Of a DNA stretch of 64,000 bases, positions 11,976 to 22,799 are shown in pieces. This stretch comes from Rutpela maculata (Eukaryota; Arthropoda; Insecta; Coleoptera; Cerambycidae), in NCBI GenBank assembly GCA_936432065.2, contig OW386285.2:411324547-411388546 (forward strand), read 5' to 3'. The translations under genes and the position numbers were made by a program. The number at the start of each line of letters is the position of its first letter. Within the stretch, counting starts at the first letter, position 1. The notes beneath the pieces were generated by a model. It was given only the letters and a program-made list of their open reading frames with translations, was not told the origin of the DNA and ran no database searches.

Positions 11976-12480
11976 CTACCAATAACAAAATGGCCGTGTT
12001 ACTGCGAATTAATGAAAACCGACTTCACCACCATATGTGTCACACTCGCACAATAGGAGGATTTCTTACATTATTCTTCGTTCTCTTCCTTCGCCTTTTG
12101 TATTTTTGCATTTTTATACGCGAAACAATGTGCATTTATTACAAGGCTAATAATTGTGTACACGTAGTAATAGAATATTATTCAACGAGTGAGTAGCATG
12201 TAGCGTGTGTAAATTATATTTTTTCTGCATCTACTCAACAGGAAGTTACACTTTAAGGTACATTTACCGAAAATAACCATTGTGAGAATTTTACTGTGTG
12301 ATTCGTTCTAGCCCATTGCGTAATGAATTATTACCCACGGCTGTGAGTATGAACCCTTTACTTGTTCAAAAATGTATAATTATAGAATTATTCAATAGTC
12401 ATAGAAAAAGTACTTAACGCTCGCTCGCGTGCATCCATCCTTACACAAGTTTGGTCAGAAAATTGACATTGTATTTTTTA

Positions 12481-13403
12481 CTTCCACATCCAGTGGAAGT
12501 TTAGTACTTAACGAAAAATTGAAAATTTGTATTATTCAATAGGCTTAGAATGTCATGAAACGTAGAGATTTTAAGTTTGAGAACAAAAAAATTCTGACGT
12601 GTGTCGGTCTGTCTGTAACTTTTTTTGTGCGCACGATTACACTGGAACCGTTTAAGATATTGACTTGAAATTTGGTACACGTATGTATTTTAACGAGATC
12701 TGGAACTAGATTTTCATCTTATTCCTTTGAAGGGCTGGGGGGTAAATAGGTAAATCAAGCAGTCCATAAAATTGGTATTTAGTATATACAAGAGAAGCTA
12801 AGGTCTCAAAAAAATGTATGGCATTAGCCACCCCATTATTAAAGGGGGTGAAAAAAAAATTGAGATTTAGTGTGTGCAAGAACCAAAAACATCAAAATAT
12901 TTTTTTATTTCATCCACCCCCGCTACAACCTACCTATCACCACCTCCGCCCCACTACCGAGATGAAGTAAAAAAATATTTTGAGATTTCTGGTTCTTGTG
13001 CATACACTAAATCACATTTTTTTTTTCATCCCCTTTAACAATGGGGTGGGGGTGGTAATGGGGGTGGCTAATGCCAAAATTTTTTTTGAGACCTTAGCTT
13101 CTCTTGTATATACTAAATACCAATTTTATGGACTCTTACTTGCTTGATTTACCCCAAATTTGCCCCAATTTACCCCCCAACCCTTCGACGGAACAAGATG
13201 AAAATAATCTAATTCTAGATCTCGTTAAAGTACATATGTGTACCAATTACAAAAAAAGTTACAGACCGACAGACAGACCGGCAGACAGAAAATTTTCGCT
13301 CAAACTTAAAATCTCGACGTTTCATGACATTCTAAGCCTATTTGAACAATACAAATTTTTAAAAATTTTTTTCTCGTTACTATACTTCCATTTGATGTGG
13401 AAG
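12481..13403. mobile_element. Foldback element FB1 copy 1 (923 bp, near-complete palindrome)
   Basis: The left end CTTCCACATCCAGTGGAAG and right end CTTCCATTTGATGTGGAAG are inverted partners, each itself a short hairpin, and TA borders both sides (12479-12480, 13404-13405). The two ~450 bp arms are inverted copies: GGTACACGTATGTA / GTACATATGTGTACC, CAAGAGAAGCTAAGGTCTC / GAGACCTTAGCTTCTCTTG, GTCGGTCTGTCTGTAAC / TTACAGACCGACAGAC. CCCC-rich text is near the centre. No coding potential. Confidence 0.88.
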
Positions 13404-13567
13404 TAATTAATAAATATTAAATAAATCGACAGCGTTTGTGTGTCTTTCGTATGTTTATTATAATCAGATATGCAAGGAATACTCATAAAGTTGAAGGATC
13501 GCTGTTTCCAATCAAATTCAACTTAAATTATTTCTTTTATTATATTTTCAAATGATTGTAGATAAAA

Positions 13568-13690
13568 TCATGTGTGTAATACGAGCATAAAGTGCCATTG
13601 TCGCTTTCGAGTGATTGACGCACGACGTGCGTCAATTTATTCTCTCGAACGACAATGAGGCACTTTGCGCTTTTAATACACCGTATGTTT
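13568..13690. repeat. Inverted repeat around GACGCACGACGTGCGTC
   Basis: ATAAAGTGCCATTGTCGCTTTCGAG on the left is mirrored by CTCGAACGACAATGAGGCACTTT on the right around the perfect palindrome GACGCACGACGTGCGTC (~13617-13633). Confidence 0.65.
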
Positions 13691-13760
13691 GCTGCGGTTC
13701 GCTCAACATGGCGACTTACCGGTTGTCTTGAATTTGTCATAAATATTTCAATAATAATTA

Positions 13761-14375
13761 CTTGCACATCCAGTGGAAGTATAGTAACGACAGAAAAATT
13801 TTTGAAAATTTTTATTGTTCAAATAGGCTTAGAATGTCATGAAACCTCGAGATTTTAAGTTTGAGAGAGAAAAAATTTCTGTCTGTCGGTCTACCTATAA
13901 CTTTTTTTGTACGCACAATTACTCTGGAACCGTTTAAGATATTAACTTGAAATTTGGTACACGTATGTACTTTAACGGAATCTGGAACTAAATTATATTT
14001 TCATCTTATTCCGTCGAAGAGTTGGGGGTAAAATGGGGTAAATAAGGGGGTAAATAGGTAAATCAAGCAGGTAAGAGTCCATAAAATTGGTATATTAGTG
14101 TCTACAAGAGACGCTAAGGTTTCAAAAAAATTTTTACCACCCCTATCCCATTATCAAAGGGGATGAAAAAAATGTGATTTAGTGTGTATACAAGAACCAA
14201 AAGCCTCAAAAATATTTTTTTACTTAATCCACCTCCACTACCACCCCCACCCCATTACCGTGTGGGATATCATTTTATGGGTTTTTGGAGTAGACGATTT
14301 CAAATATTATATTGTTAAAGTTCTATAAACAATTATTTCCACATACAAAATTTGGGGAGCGGTTTTTTTTTGTAC
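13761..14375. mobile_element. FB1 family copy 2, right-truncated
   Basis: Starts CTTGCACATCCAGTGGAAG after TA and follows the FB1 arm, then runs on through CATTTTATGGGTTTTTGGAG and TATTTCCACATACAAA, text that the palindromic copy lacks but the asymmetric copy at 49081-49760 has inverted. The right terminus is not present. Confidence 0.75.
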
Positions 14376-14506
14376 CTTGTTACAAACCCAACAGGGCTTT
14401 TCAAATAAACTGGTGTAACTAGTTAGATTTTATATAGGAAAAAACGATTATTAAAGTTAGTTATTGTGGACACACAAAAACCAAAGAACCAAATCTGAAA
14501 AATTAA

Positions 14507-14850
14507 CACGTTCGCTGCCCCAATGGTCAGCCATAAACCATAGCAAGACGTCCCCATATAAAAAATCATATGCCATATTTGAGTCATGGTACTGTGTAAT
14601 TAAAAAATTACATGCATAGAGTCCAAAGAGGTAGTAACCAATGGTTTAATGTAAGTCCATGCCTCAAATTTGGTTCATACGTATGTTTTGTATATACAAG
14701 GGAGTCCCTGTAGATGACCTGCCTATTCGTCGACAGTCCGTCTTAGTATCTAATATGAAATAGAACCTAAACGTGAGCCAATTATGGGGCACAGAACTTA
14801 CGGAAAACATAAGGCATGACCCATAGATGGGTCACTGGACAGCGAACTTG
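14507..14850. mobile_element. piggyBac-like MITE with TTAA duplication (344 bp)
   Basis: Left end CACGTTCGCTGCCCC and right end GGACAGCGAACTTG are inverted, each bordered by TTAA (14503-14506 and 14851-14854). TTAA target duplication is the signature of piggyBac-superfamily integration. No transposase is encoded. Confidence 0.8.
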
Positions 14851-14858
14851 TTAATTTT

Positions 14859-15006
14859 GGGTAAATTCGGGTTCTGAAAATAACTGTCCCAGAACTATCA
14901 GAGAAATGTCAGGAGTTTGCGCAGTTCCAAATCCGACCGCATCAAAAGCAACTGCGCAAACTCCTGACAGTTCTCGGACGGTAATTTTCAGAACCCGAAT
15001 TTACCT
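14859..15006. mobile_element. Small foldback MITE (~147 bp)
   Basis: Arms of about 55-60 bp (GGGTAAATTCGGGTTCTGA ... CAGGAGTTTGCGCAGTT and the inverse) enclose a loop of about 25 bp. It lies directly beside the TTAA-flanked MITE. No target duplication was clear. Confidence 0.7.
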
Positions 15007-15367
15007 TTTGTCACAAATCTTCCAGTGCATATTTCAAATTCATTCTATTCTGTTTGTAATAGCCATTCGATAATATATAAGAGCTTATACGGATGTAAAT
15101 ATTACCCAAATTTTCTTATCTTTAATCCGTAGCGCAAAGTTCATAAGATCGAAATCCGAAGATTATGGAATAAATTTAGTATTTAAAAGTAAAATGAACG
15201 AGGTGTATCTAGACCAAATATTTTTGTACATTTTTTCGTCATTATCAATCATTTGAAACCAGCTATAGTTTAGCATACAGGGTGGCACCAACACAACTGA
15301 TTTATTTTTAAAAAGTTAAAAGATTTTTAAAGGTAAGATCGTCAATTTTTGTCTCTAGATTCGAATA

Positions 15368-15760
15368 CAGGGTGGCCACTTAAAACTGCTCTTCAAATTC
15401 CCTGACTTTTCCACGACTTCTCTGACTGATATACTTCAGTTTTTCCCGACTAATTTTTATAACCCAAAAGGCAATTTCAGCTGCTTTTTACATTTTATTG
15501 GAAAAAAAAATAAACAAAGTAAACTAAATTACTTTGGCTGCAACGAAAAATATAAATATACTAAAATAAATTCGTTTTACACAATTTTCTTAATGACTGG
15601 CTAGTTGGTATGATACCAGTGCCATTGAAACTTATACACACACACTTTTTTCCTCGACTATCTCTTAAAATTCTCTGATTTTACGTTCAAATTCCCTGAT
15701 TTCCCCGACCAAAATAAAATTCCCTAACTTTTCCCGGTTTTCAGAAAAGTGGAAACCCTG
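15368..15760. mobile_element. MITE of the 'TTCCCTGACTTTTCC' family (393 bp)
   Basis: Ends CAGGGTGGCCAC and GTGGAAACCCTG are inverted with two mismatches, bordered by GAATA on each side (15363-15367, 15761-15765). The interior has repeated AAATTCCCTGA/TTTTCC words. A partial copy lies at ~49775-49880. Confidence 0.7.
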
Positions 15761-15765
15761 GAATA

Positions 15766-17175
15766 TATAGCTATGTATCTCCCCCCCCCCCAGCTTAATC
15801 CTGAATCCGTTACTGTTTTTAGGCATTCTAATCAGACCTGCAAATTGGATGAATCAATAAATGAAACATTACGTAACAGTCAATATTTATTGTATTAGCA
15901 TTTTTTTTTAAACGATCTCAAAAAATTTACAATAGTACTACTAACTAAACCAATTCAAAAAATTTCAAGTTTACATTTTTTTCCTACCGTTTTGGCCCAT
16001 TAGATCGAATTGAGTGCATTCACTACACTCTAGATGCAAAAATAAAAATAGCTCTAAAAAAACCGCTGCCAAAGGAATCACTCTATGTGACAGCTTATGT
16101 GACTTTTCACTGTTTATTATAACTAACTGTTATATTATATATTATGGAAACATTTTCATATTCATTACATAGTTAAAGGCAGAAAAATTGTGGATTTGTC
16201 TATTATTATTAATTGTATCACATTATCTAACACAATATCTGTCAATGAATTTCTAGTACTAACACAAGTTAAATAAACTTATTAATTTATGAACAAGGAC
16301 ACTACATTATTTGTAAATTGGTGACGCAAAGGTATTGTATTTGAATTTTTATTTATTCTCATTTTTTCTCTCATTTTCCCACTACATGCCTTCTAATTTC
16401 TTAATTCACTTAATTATGAAGAAAATATTATTATTAGAAGAAATAAAAAATACAGGTCCGATTTATTTGCCTGCACTTTTCATCTTGTGTATTTACCTAA
16501 ATAACATGTAAACCCCATTGGAGTCGTGGTCTACCTATTTGATGATTACATCAAGACAAGAAGGTTTAATAAGATTATAACAAATATATCATAAACAAAT
16601 AAAATATCTGGGCTTGAATTTCTCGCAGTGATTCACGACCTCAATAGAGATACTCACGAATCTGAAAATAAAAATAGAATTTCGAACCAGTTCAATTCTG
16701 CATAGTTCCAAAATACATAATACACACACAAGTGGGTGTGCTTGCACGCCCGTATTTATTAATGGTTCACAGGTAGCCTAAAAATTCATTCTATAATATT
16801 TGTTTGCTAGTTTATGAACTTTATGCATTTCTTTTGGGACACACTATACCAGGTGCCACAGGCTAGTGGTTTCCCCCCTATATTTTCTTTGTTTTTTAAC
16901 TTATCCATTTGAAATTTGGAGTGCATAAACTACCTGTAAAGTAGGCTGGGAAAGTAACATTCCTGTACGGTTTTGTTGATTGTTGCTTGGCAACGGATCT
17001 TTTCGATCTGTTTTCTGATAGTTTCTTAGCAACAGACTAAAATACTGAAATTGTGCATTTTTCCATCTGAAATCGCGCCGAAAATGCCGATCGATTTCAG
17101 AAAAAATGTATTTTTAGAATTTTTGTTTGTCTGTCTATCTGCCTGTATCAACGTCTGTCTATCTAAACGTTTCTT
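15766..17175. other. AT-rich stretch with one dispersed repeat
   Basis: Segment ~16130-16330 (GTGGATTTGTCTATTATTAT, TGTATCACATTATCTAACAC, ATTAATTTATGAACAAGGA) is repeated in diverged form at ~47095-47285. (T/C)GTCTGTCTATCTGCCTGT occurs near 17130. No gene found. Confidence 0.4.
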
Positions 17176-17214
17176 TTTTATAAAATTTTGAACATGTGAA
17201 GACATCGTTTTAGA

Positions 17215-17700
17215 TAAACTACCGCATATCGGAGATCATGGGAGGGTAGGGTGAGATGGTGGAAGAGTGCTGGAAAGGTGGGAAAAGTGAGGTAGGGATA
17301 AGAAAAAATCATGAGAACGTGAGAGAAGATGGTGAAAGAGTTGGGGAAGATAGTGGAGATGTAGGAAAATAGCTGTAGTGATAAAAATGGTGCGAAAATA
17401 AAAAAAAATGCGAGACATGGGAAAATGTGGTGGAAAAGTAAGAAAAATTTAGGAGAAACAGCGAGAAAGTAGGGGAATGCAGTGCGAAAATGAGAGGTGA
17501 TGAGAAGATGCTCGAAAGGTGGGGGAGGATTAGGGACGACCGTGGGAAAGGGAAGGAAGGTAAACAAATACAGTGGAAACGTGAGAAGACAGTGGGAAAG
17601 TGAGATAACGTGGTGGGAAGGGGAAAATGACCGAACAGTGGGAGATATGATGGGGAACTCGATAGGTAAAAGATAACGAATCCACGCGAGCGTAGCCGAT
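17215..17700. repeat. Purine-rich degenerate minisatellite
   Basis: Words such as GTGGGAAAG, GGTGAGAAG and GATGGTGGAAG recur irregularly every 15-25 bp, with nearly all purines on the + strand. This creates long Ser/Pro/Phe/His-rich minus-strand frames that show no protein family. Confidence 0.75.
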
Positions 17701-18005
17701 GGCATAAACTATTTAAAAATAGATACATTTTTTAGAACTATCTTTACATAAGTATTGGCTGTTTTAGATATTAAAATACAGAATATATTGGTATTTAGGC
17801 TTACACAGTATATCTGGGGAAACATTCACTTAAGAAATAGAAGAAGATACAGTAAAAATCTGCGATTCGCAACAGGCCAAAAAAGTAACGGAAACCGTCC
17901 AATGCACATCTAATAATTGTGTTTGAGAGTCCCACAAATAATAAAATAAAATGTTTATTGTAGTATTTGCCTATGTCGGGGTATAGCCCACGGAAATTAG
18001 CATTT

Positions 18006-18904
18006 GACCTGGACAAAATTAGTAAAAATCTGAATTTTTGCACAGACGTTCTTTGAGGTGTCCCAAACCCAAATCCAAAAATCCCAACATGGCTACCCAA
18101 GATATTGAAGGTCAAAGCTTTTTGCAAATATCTCGCGTCCTATGCATCGGATGCCCATGAGATCAATGTGAAAGTTGTAGAGAATTAAATTATCTACAAG
18201 CTGTTTTTTTTGTTTTTTACCAAACCACCCCCCCCCCCCCACTTTTTTCGAGACATTCAAGGTCAAAGTTTCAAAAACATGGTTCTTCGCGAATATCTTG
18301 CACCAAAAAAATCGGGCAGCAATAAAGTTAACACAAAAGTTGTAGATAATTCAATTATCTCAAGATTGGTATTTTGCATTTTTTTACAAAATCTCGCCCT
18401 TTTCGAGATATTCAGGGTCGAAGATTAAAAAAACGGTTTTTTGCATGCAGACTTCGTCGCGGTCTAATGCATAGGGAGCGAGATATTCGCAACTTCGACC
18501 TTGATTATCTCGAAAAGGGCGAGGTTTTGGGAAAAAATGCAAAATACCATTCTTGTAGATAATTTAATTCTCTACAATTTTTGTGTTAACTTTATTGCTG
18601 TCCGATTTTTTTGGCGCGAGATATTCGCGAAAAAACATGTTTTTGGAACTTTGACCTTGGATATCTCGAAAAAGGGGGGGCGGGGCGGCTTGGTAAAAAA
18701 ACAAAAATGACAACTTGTAGATAATTTAATTCTCTACAATTTTCATGTTGACCTCATGGGCATCCGATGCATAGGACGCGAAATATTTGCAAAAAACTTT
18801 GACCTTCAATATCTTCAATATCTTGGGTAGCCATGTTGGGATTTTTGTGATTTTTGTGGATTTGTCGGTGCAAAAATTCAGATTTTCACTAATTTTGTCC
18901 AGGT
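18006..18904. mobile_element. Foldback element FB2 (~899 bp palindrome)
   Basis: ACCTGGACAAAATTAG at the left is mirrored by CTAATTTTGTCCAGGT at the right. The arms (~440 bp each) stay in register throughout: AACATGGCTACCCAAGAT / ATCTTGGGTAGCCATGTT, GCATCGGATGCCCATGAG / its inverse, CGCCCTTTTCGAGAT / ATCTCGAAAAGGGCG. The unpaired centre is near 18440-18490. C- and G-runs occupy mirror positions (~18227, ~18675). No coding. Confidence 0.88.
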
Positions 18905-19171
18905 TTCCTCATTTTTTTGTCTAATTTCCCTGCAGTAGTAGGGGTGAAAAGGGATCTCGAGAAATAGTAGGAAATAGTCTACTTTAAGAGAGGTCATAGA
19001 TTGCGACCTACTCGGGTTAGAGGGTTGTCCTTTTTTAAGGTTTATAGAAAAATTACTCCACTTTCAACTCACCAACGATATGGCAAGAAATATGAACAAT
19101 ATACGATTTTTGGGGGGAAATTTGTAAGAAATTGGAATTTCTTGAGTGGGCATTTTTTGGAAACTTTTTTT

Positions 19172-19600
19172 AACCTCTCCACAATAAAATTGTGGGAGGT
19201 TACTAAAATTGGTCCAAAATCTAAAATTGAGATAACATCAAATCTTTGCGTTTTGAGGTCCCAGGAACCCAAAAAGTGGTTTTTGAAAAATGTCTGTGTG
19301 TATGTATGTGTGTGTACGTATGTTAGCACGATAGCGGCGAAACTACTACACGGATTTGGATGAAACTTTGCATGAGGGTTTCTTTAAGGCTCCAGAAGAT
19401 CTGAAAAGGTTTTGGTTGAGATCTGATTACTTTAATGCTGTTTTGACACAACAAGTTGTTTATTTTATGATTACATACAATTTGTAATAGAACCATTGAA
19501 AAGCAGTAAAAATTCCGATTTCAACGATATATTTCCCTTCGATTTGGTTTCCGTGAAAAAAATTAAAAAACAAAATAACAATCTATAGAGTCACGCTTCT
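19172..19600 (+). repeat. Dispersed repeat W copy 2, hairpin-ended
   Basis: Inverted relative to the copy at 2830-3281. It begins exactly at the hairpin AACCTCTCCACAA...TTGTGGGAGGTT (19172-19201), then GT-rich text, then CACGATAGCGGCGAAAC and CCGATTTCAACGATATAT. A hairpin edge plus microsatellite is reminiscent of Helitron/Helentron-derived elements, but no CTRR end was found. Confidence 0.78.
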
Positions 19601-19601
19601 T

Positions 19602-19883
19602 GTGCAAGATATATTTTATAGTCTAACCTAACGTTCGGTAGACTAGTGTGTTAAAGCATGTGGACCATACACGTGTTTTTTCTGAAGACATCATACTAGT
19701 TGTGATATTTCGAGAAAAACGTGCAGTTAAAGTTAGTGATAGCTGTGTAAGGCCTACACAACCCATAAGGAGCCCGTGTAGTTACGGACGGTCCTTAACT
19801 GGGCCCAAAGTAAGTTTTTTGCCCAAAACTATTAAAAGTGACATTAAAAGTCTGAGAAACTTGAATCCATTTCCGGCACAACG
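19602..19883. other. Flank left of the Transib-like element, unrecognised
   Basis: An open frame from 19648 (MLKHVDHTRVFSED..., on into the adjacent element) has no recognised family and no splice context. It is not called as a gene. Confidence 0.35.
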
Positions 19884-20840
19884 CACAGTGGGTCATTTTA
19901 AGAGATTCTGGCCAAAACTCAAATGAACCAAATTTCACCAACTTCCGAAAAATTAGTAACAAACATGCTTTTTGGTAAGGGTGGACGTTATTCTTGGGGA
20001 AACAAAAGGCCTTGATCTCTATACCTGCCGCATTTGCATTCTACAGCTTGCGAAGGAAACACGTGTTCAAGTTTAAAATTGTGCAATAAAAATTTAGCGT
20101 TTACACGACTGTGAGTTTTTGTTTTTTTTTTGCCATCAATTGAACGAATCGGCCATGTCTAGCATAGAACAAGGCAAGAGCTTTAGTTGACTTTATTTGT
20201 TATTTGGTGTCCGAATTATAGCCTTATAGCGAGTGAGCGGTTTCAGCCGTAAATTTTGATTAAAATAAAACTTTTCATTTTTGTTACACTTCACTTTCGC
20301 AAGCTTTACCTTTATAATTTTCTTTATAATATTGAATATAGTGTTCTCTATAATATATTCTGTGAATTGCAGCTGCCCCTAGCTGTCGTTTTTTGAGTTA
20401 AGGCGTTTTGAATACGTTAATGCAGGTTAAAAATACCCAATTTTAGGAGTAAAACAATTAGTGATATTGTAATGACTGATTTATTTCAATTCATGAAATC
20501 GTTCAATGGAATTTTTTTACCATTTTTTCTCGAATTTGGAGGCAATATTCTAGTCGAATCCAAAGTTTCACAATTTTATCCAATTATTTCAATTTCCACC
20601 CTCTGAAACCCAGCCTTGGTGAAATTTTTTAACCATTTTTCCTAAAATTTGGAGGCAATATTCTATTCGAATCCAAACTTTCACAATTTTATTCAATTAT
20701 TTTAATTTCCACCCCTGAAACCCACCCCATTTATCGATGGGATTTTTTTCATTATTTTTCCTCTCCACGCCAGTTGATTTTGGGGCGTTTTCAGGAGTTT
20801 CAGAGTTTTGGCCAAAAAATGTTAAACCTGACCCACTGTG
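19884..20840. mobile_element. Transib-like non-autonomous element with CACAGTG ends (957 bp)
   Basis: Both ends begin CACAGTGGGTCA (12 of 12 identical when inverted) and continue with GGCCAAAACTC about 15-20 bp further in. A 5-bp target duplication CAACG borders each side (19879-19883 and 20841-20845). A CAC(A/T)RTG terminus and 5-bp GC-biased duplication are the defining marks of the Transib superfamily, relatives of RAG1. The interior is AT-rich with a ~112 bp tandem repeat and no transposase. Confidence 0.7.
20505..20745. repeat. Tandem ~112 bp repeat inside the Transib-like element
   Basis: TTTGGAGGCAATATTCTA, CGAATCCAAA(G/C)TTTCACAAT and ATTTCCACCC recur in order at ~20535 and ~20650, with a third partial start near 20725. 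Confidence 0.65.
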
Positions 20841-20849
20841 CAACGCTGG

Positions 20850-21375
20850 AAAAATTTCCGGCAATCACAATCTAAAAAAACACTAACATAACCTAACCAA
20901 ACCAAGTGCAATACCAACCTAAAAATTTTCGACAACTGTCAAAAAATAAAATTCCCAGCAAAGTTTAGAACCACAATTTTTGACAGCTGTCAATTTGACA
21001 GATTTAGAACTAACAAAGTTTAGTGACAAAAAATTTTACAGCAGTCAAAAAATCGTCTTCTTCTGAAACCTTTTGGTATTTGTCAGTTTGACATCTGACA
21101 TTAGTGACAAGCAACCAAACAACAACCTTCCCCGATCGATTTAGTGCAAAATCGGTCGAGGCCAGAAGATAAAAATAATATTTATCCGCTCAAATTGAAA
21201 CGGTCCACTATGAACACTTCACCGGCCACAGCTGGCAGAGAATTATATGGTTTCTAAAAATAAATAAGAAAATTTAATTAAATGAGATCGTTCATATTTT
21301 TTAGTGCTCTTTTCGGCTTCAAAGATCCACGGGGTGGGGAGGTTCCAGCCGCTTTCCGTAGCTGCCGATTTTTTG
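20850..21375. repeat. Dispersed repeat Z copy 2
   Basis: Inverted counterpart of 296-1110, without the LINE-tail insertion found there. It contains CCCCGATCGATTTAGTGCAA, ATCGGTCGAGGCCAGAAG and GGGGAGGTTCCAGCCGC. Several GTCAATTTGACA-type words (~20985, ~21085) make local hairpins. Confidence 0.6.
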
Positions 21376-21517
21376 TTGTTTTATGCAAAATTTTATCAGA
21401 TCTGTTGGAGCTATTTTTAAGAATGGCCTAATGAACTAAACAATCGACTTCTATGTGATTTGATGCGCATTAAAAAAAAAAAATCTGTTGAAGTGATGAC
21501 TAGACTTCTTCGATATA

Positions 21518-22797
21518 CCGGGTGTAAACGAATAGTAGGCCACCCCTGTAACTTCCTTGTTTTTAAAGATATCGGGATGAAATTTTGTATGGTGAAATTA
21601 GGTAAGATTTCCAACTTTTTGAGACCTATCCGCTATATTTATCACTTCCGGTTTCTAAATGGACCACCCTGTATGTATTTACATTTACATTTTTGAAATA
21701 AAGATCACATTTTGGATACATTTATACTATTTTGAACAATTTATACAGTGTTGCACGAAAAATAATTCGACTTTTAGTTATCAATCTAGATGGTTGCGAA
21801 TATGTTAAAATTAATTTTGTTCCAATGTAATTCGTATAAAAAATACGAAAACGTCAAATGTCCAATAATACATCATACAGGGTGCTGTAAACTCATTAAA
21901 ATCACATTTTTCAAAATGACTCATTTGTTTTAAACATTATGATATGGGCCACCCGGATATTCAGAAAGCTCGATTTAGTAGGGGTTAAACGGTACTAAAA
22001 GTTCCGTAATGTGTAATCGTTACCGGCAAGAATGACAATTTTTCTTAAGAAATTTATGATTTATATCTAACTTCATTTAAATTTTGATCAACCTTGTATA
22101 TTTGTGTTAACATTTTATGATATGCCACCCTCCGCAGGAGACAGAATGGGCCACTGGCTCATTCTTGTTGCATATCATAAAATATTAACACAAATATACA
22201 GGGTTAATAAACATTTAATTGAAGTTAGATATAAATCATAAATTTCTTAAGAAAAATTGTCATTCCTGCCGGTAACGATTACATATTACGGAACTTTTGG
22301 TACCGTTTAACCCCTACTAAATAGAGCTTTCTGAATATCCGGGTGGCCCATATCAAAATATTTAAAACAAATGTCATTTTGAAAAATGTGATTTTAATGA
22401 GTTTACAGCACCCTGTATGATGTATTATTGGACATATTGACGTTTTCGTATTTTTTATATGAATTACATTGGAACAAAATTAATTTTAACATATTCGCAG
22501 CCATCTAGATTGATAACTAAAATTCGAATTATTTTTCGTGCAACACTGTATAAATTGTTAAAAATAGTATAAATGTATCCAAAATGTGATCTTTATTTCA
22601 AAAATGAAAAAACATACAGGGTGGTCCATTTAGAAAAGACTATTGAGACCATTTCCGGTGAAACCGGAAGTGATAAATATGGCGGATAGGTCTCAAAAAG
22701 TTGGAAATATTACCTAATTTCACCATACAAAATTTCATCCCGATATCTTCAAAAACAAGGAAGTTACAGGGGTGACCCACTATTCGTTTACACCCGG
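21518..22797. mobile_element. Foldback element FB3 (1,280 bp, ~610 bp arms)
   Basis: Left end CCGGGTGTAAACGAATAGT and the inverse at right are bordered by TA (21516-21517, 22798-22799). The arms match at high identity to a short ~40 bp centre at ~22128-22167 (GCCACCCTCCGCAGGAG... GGGCCACTGGC). Words mirrored on the way in include ACCACCCTGTATG, CATCATACAGGGTGCTG, GGGCCACCCGGATATTC and CCGGTAACGATTACA. No coding. Confidence 0.92.
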
Positions 22798-22799
22798 TA

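Noticed and set aside
13104..13406. 100-codon frame in the right arm of FB1
   Set aside because: It is the translation of a repeat arm; the same DNA in other copies is interrupted.
17178..17728. Frames of 139-175 codons on the minus strand
   Set aside because: Purine-rich simple sequence on the + strand forces Ser/Pro/Phe/His-rich translations; overlapping frames are equally open and none resembles a protein.
18227..18240. Homopolymer C/G runs as a biological signal
   Set aside because: They occur at mirror positions of foldback arms and near element ends; slippage within element-derived G-runs explains them, and some lengths may be sequencing or assembly noise.
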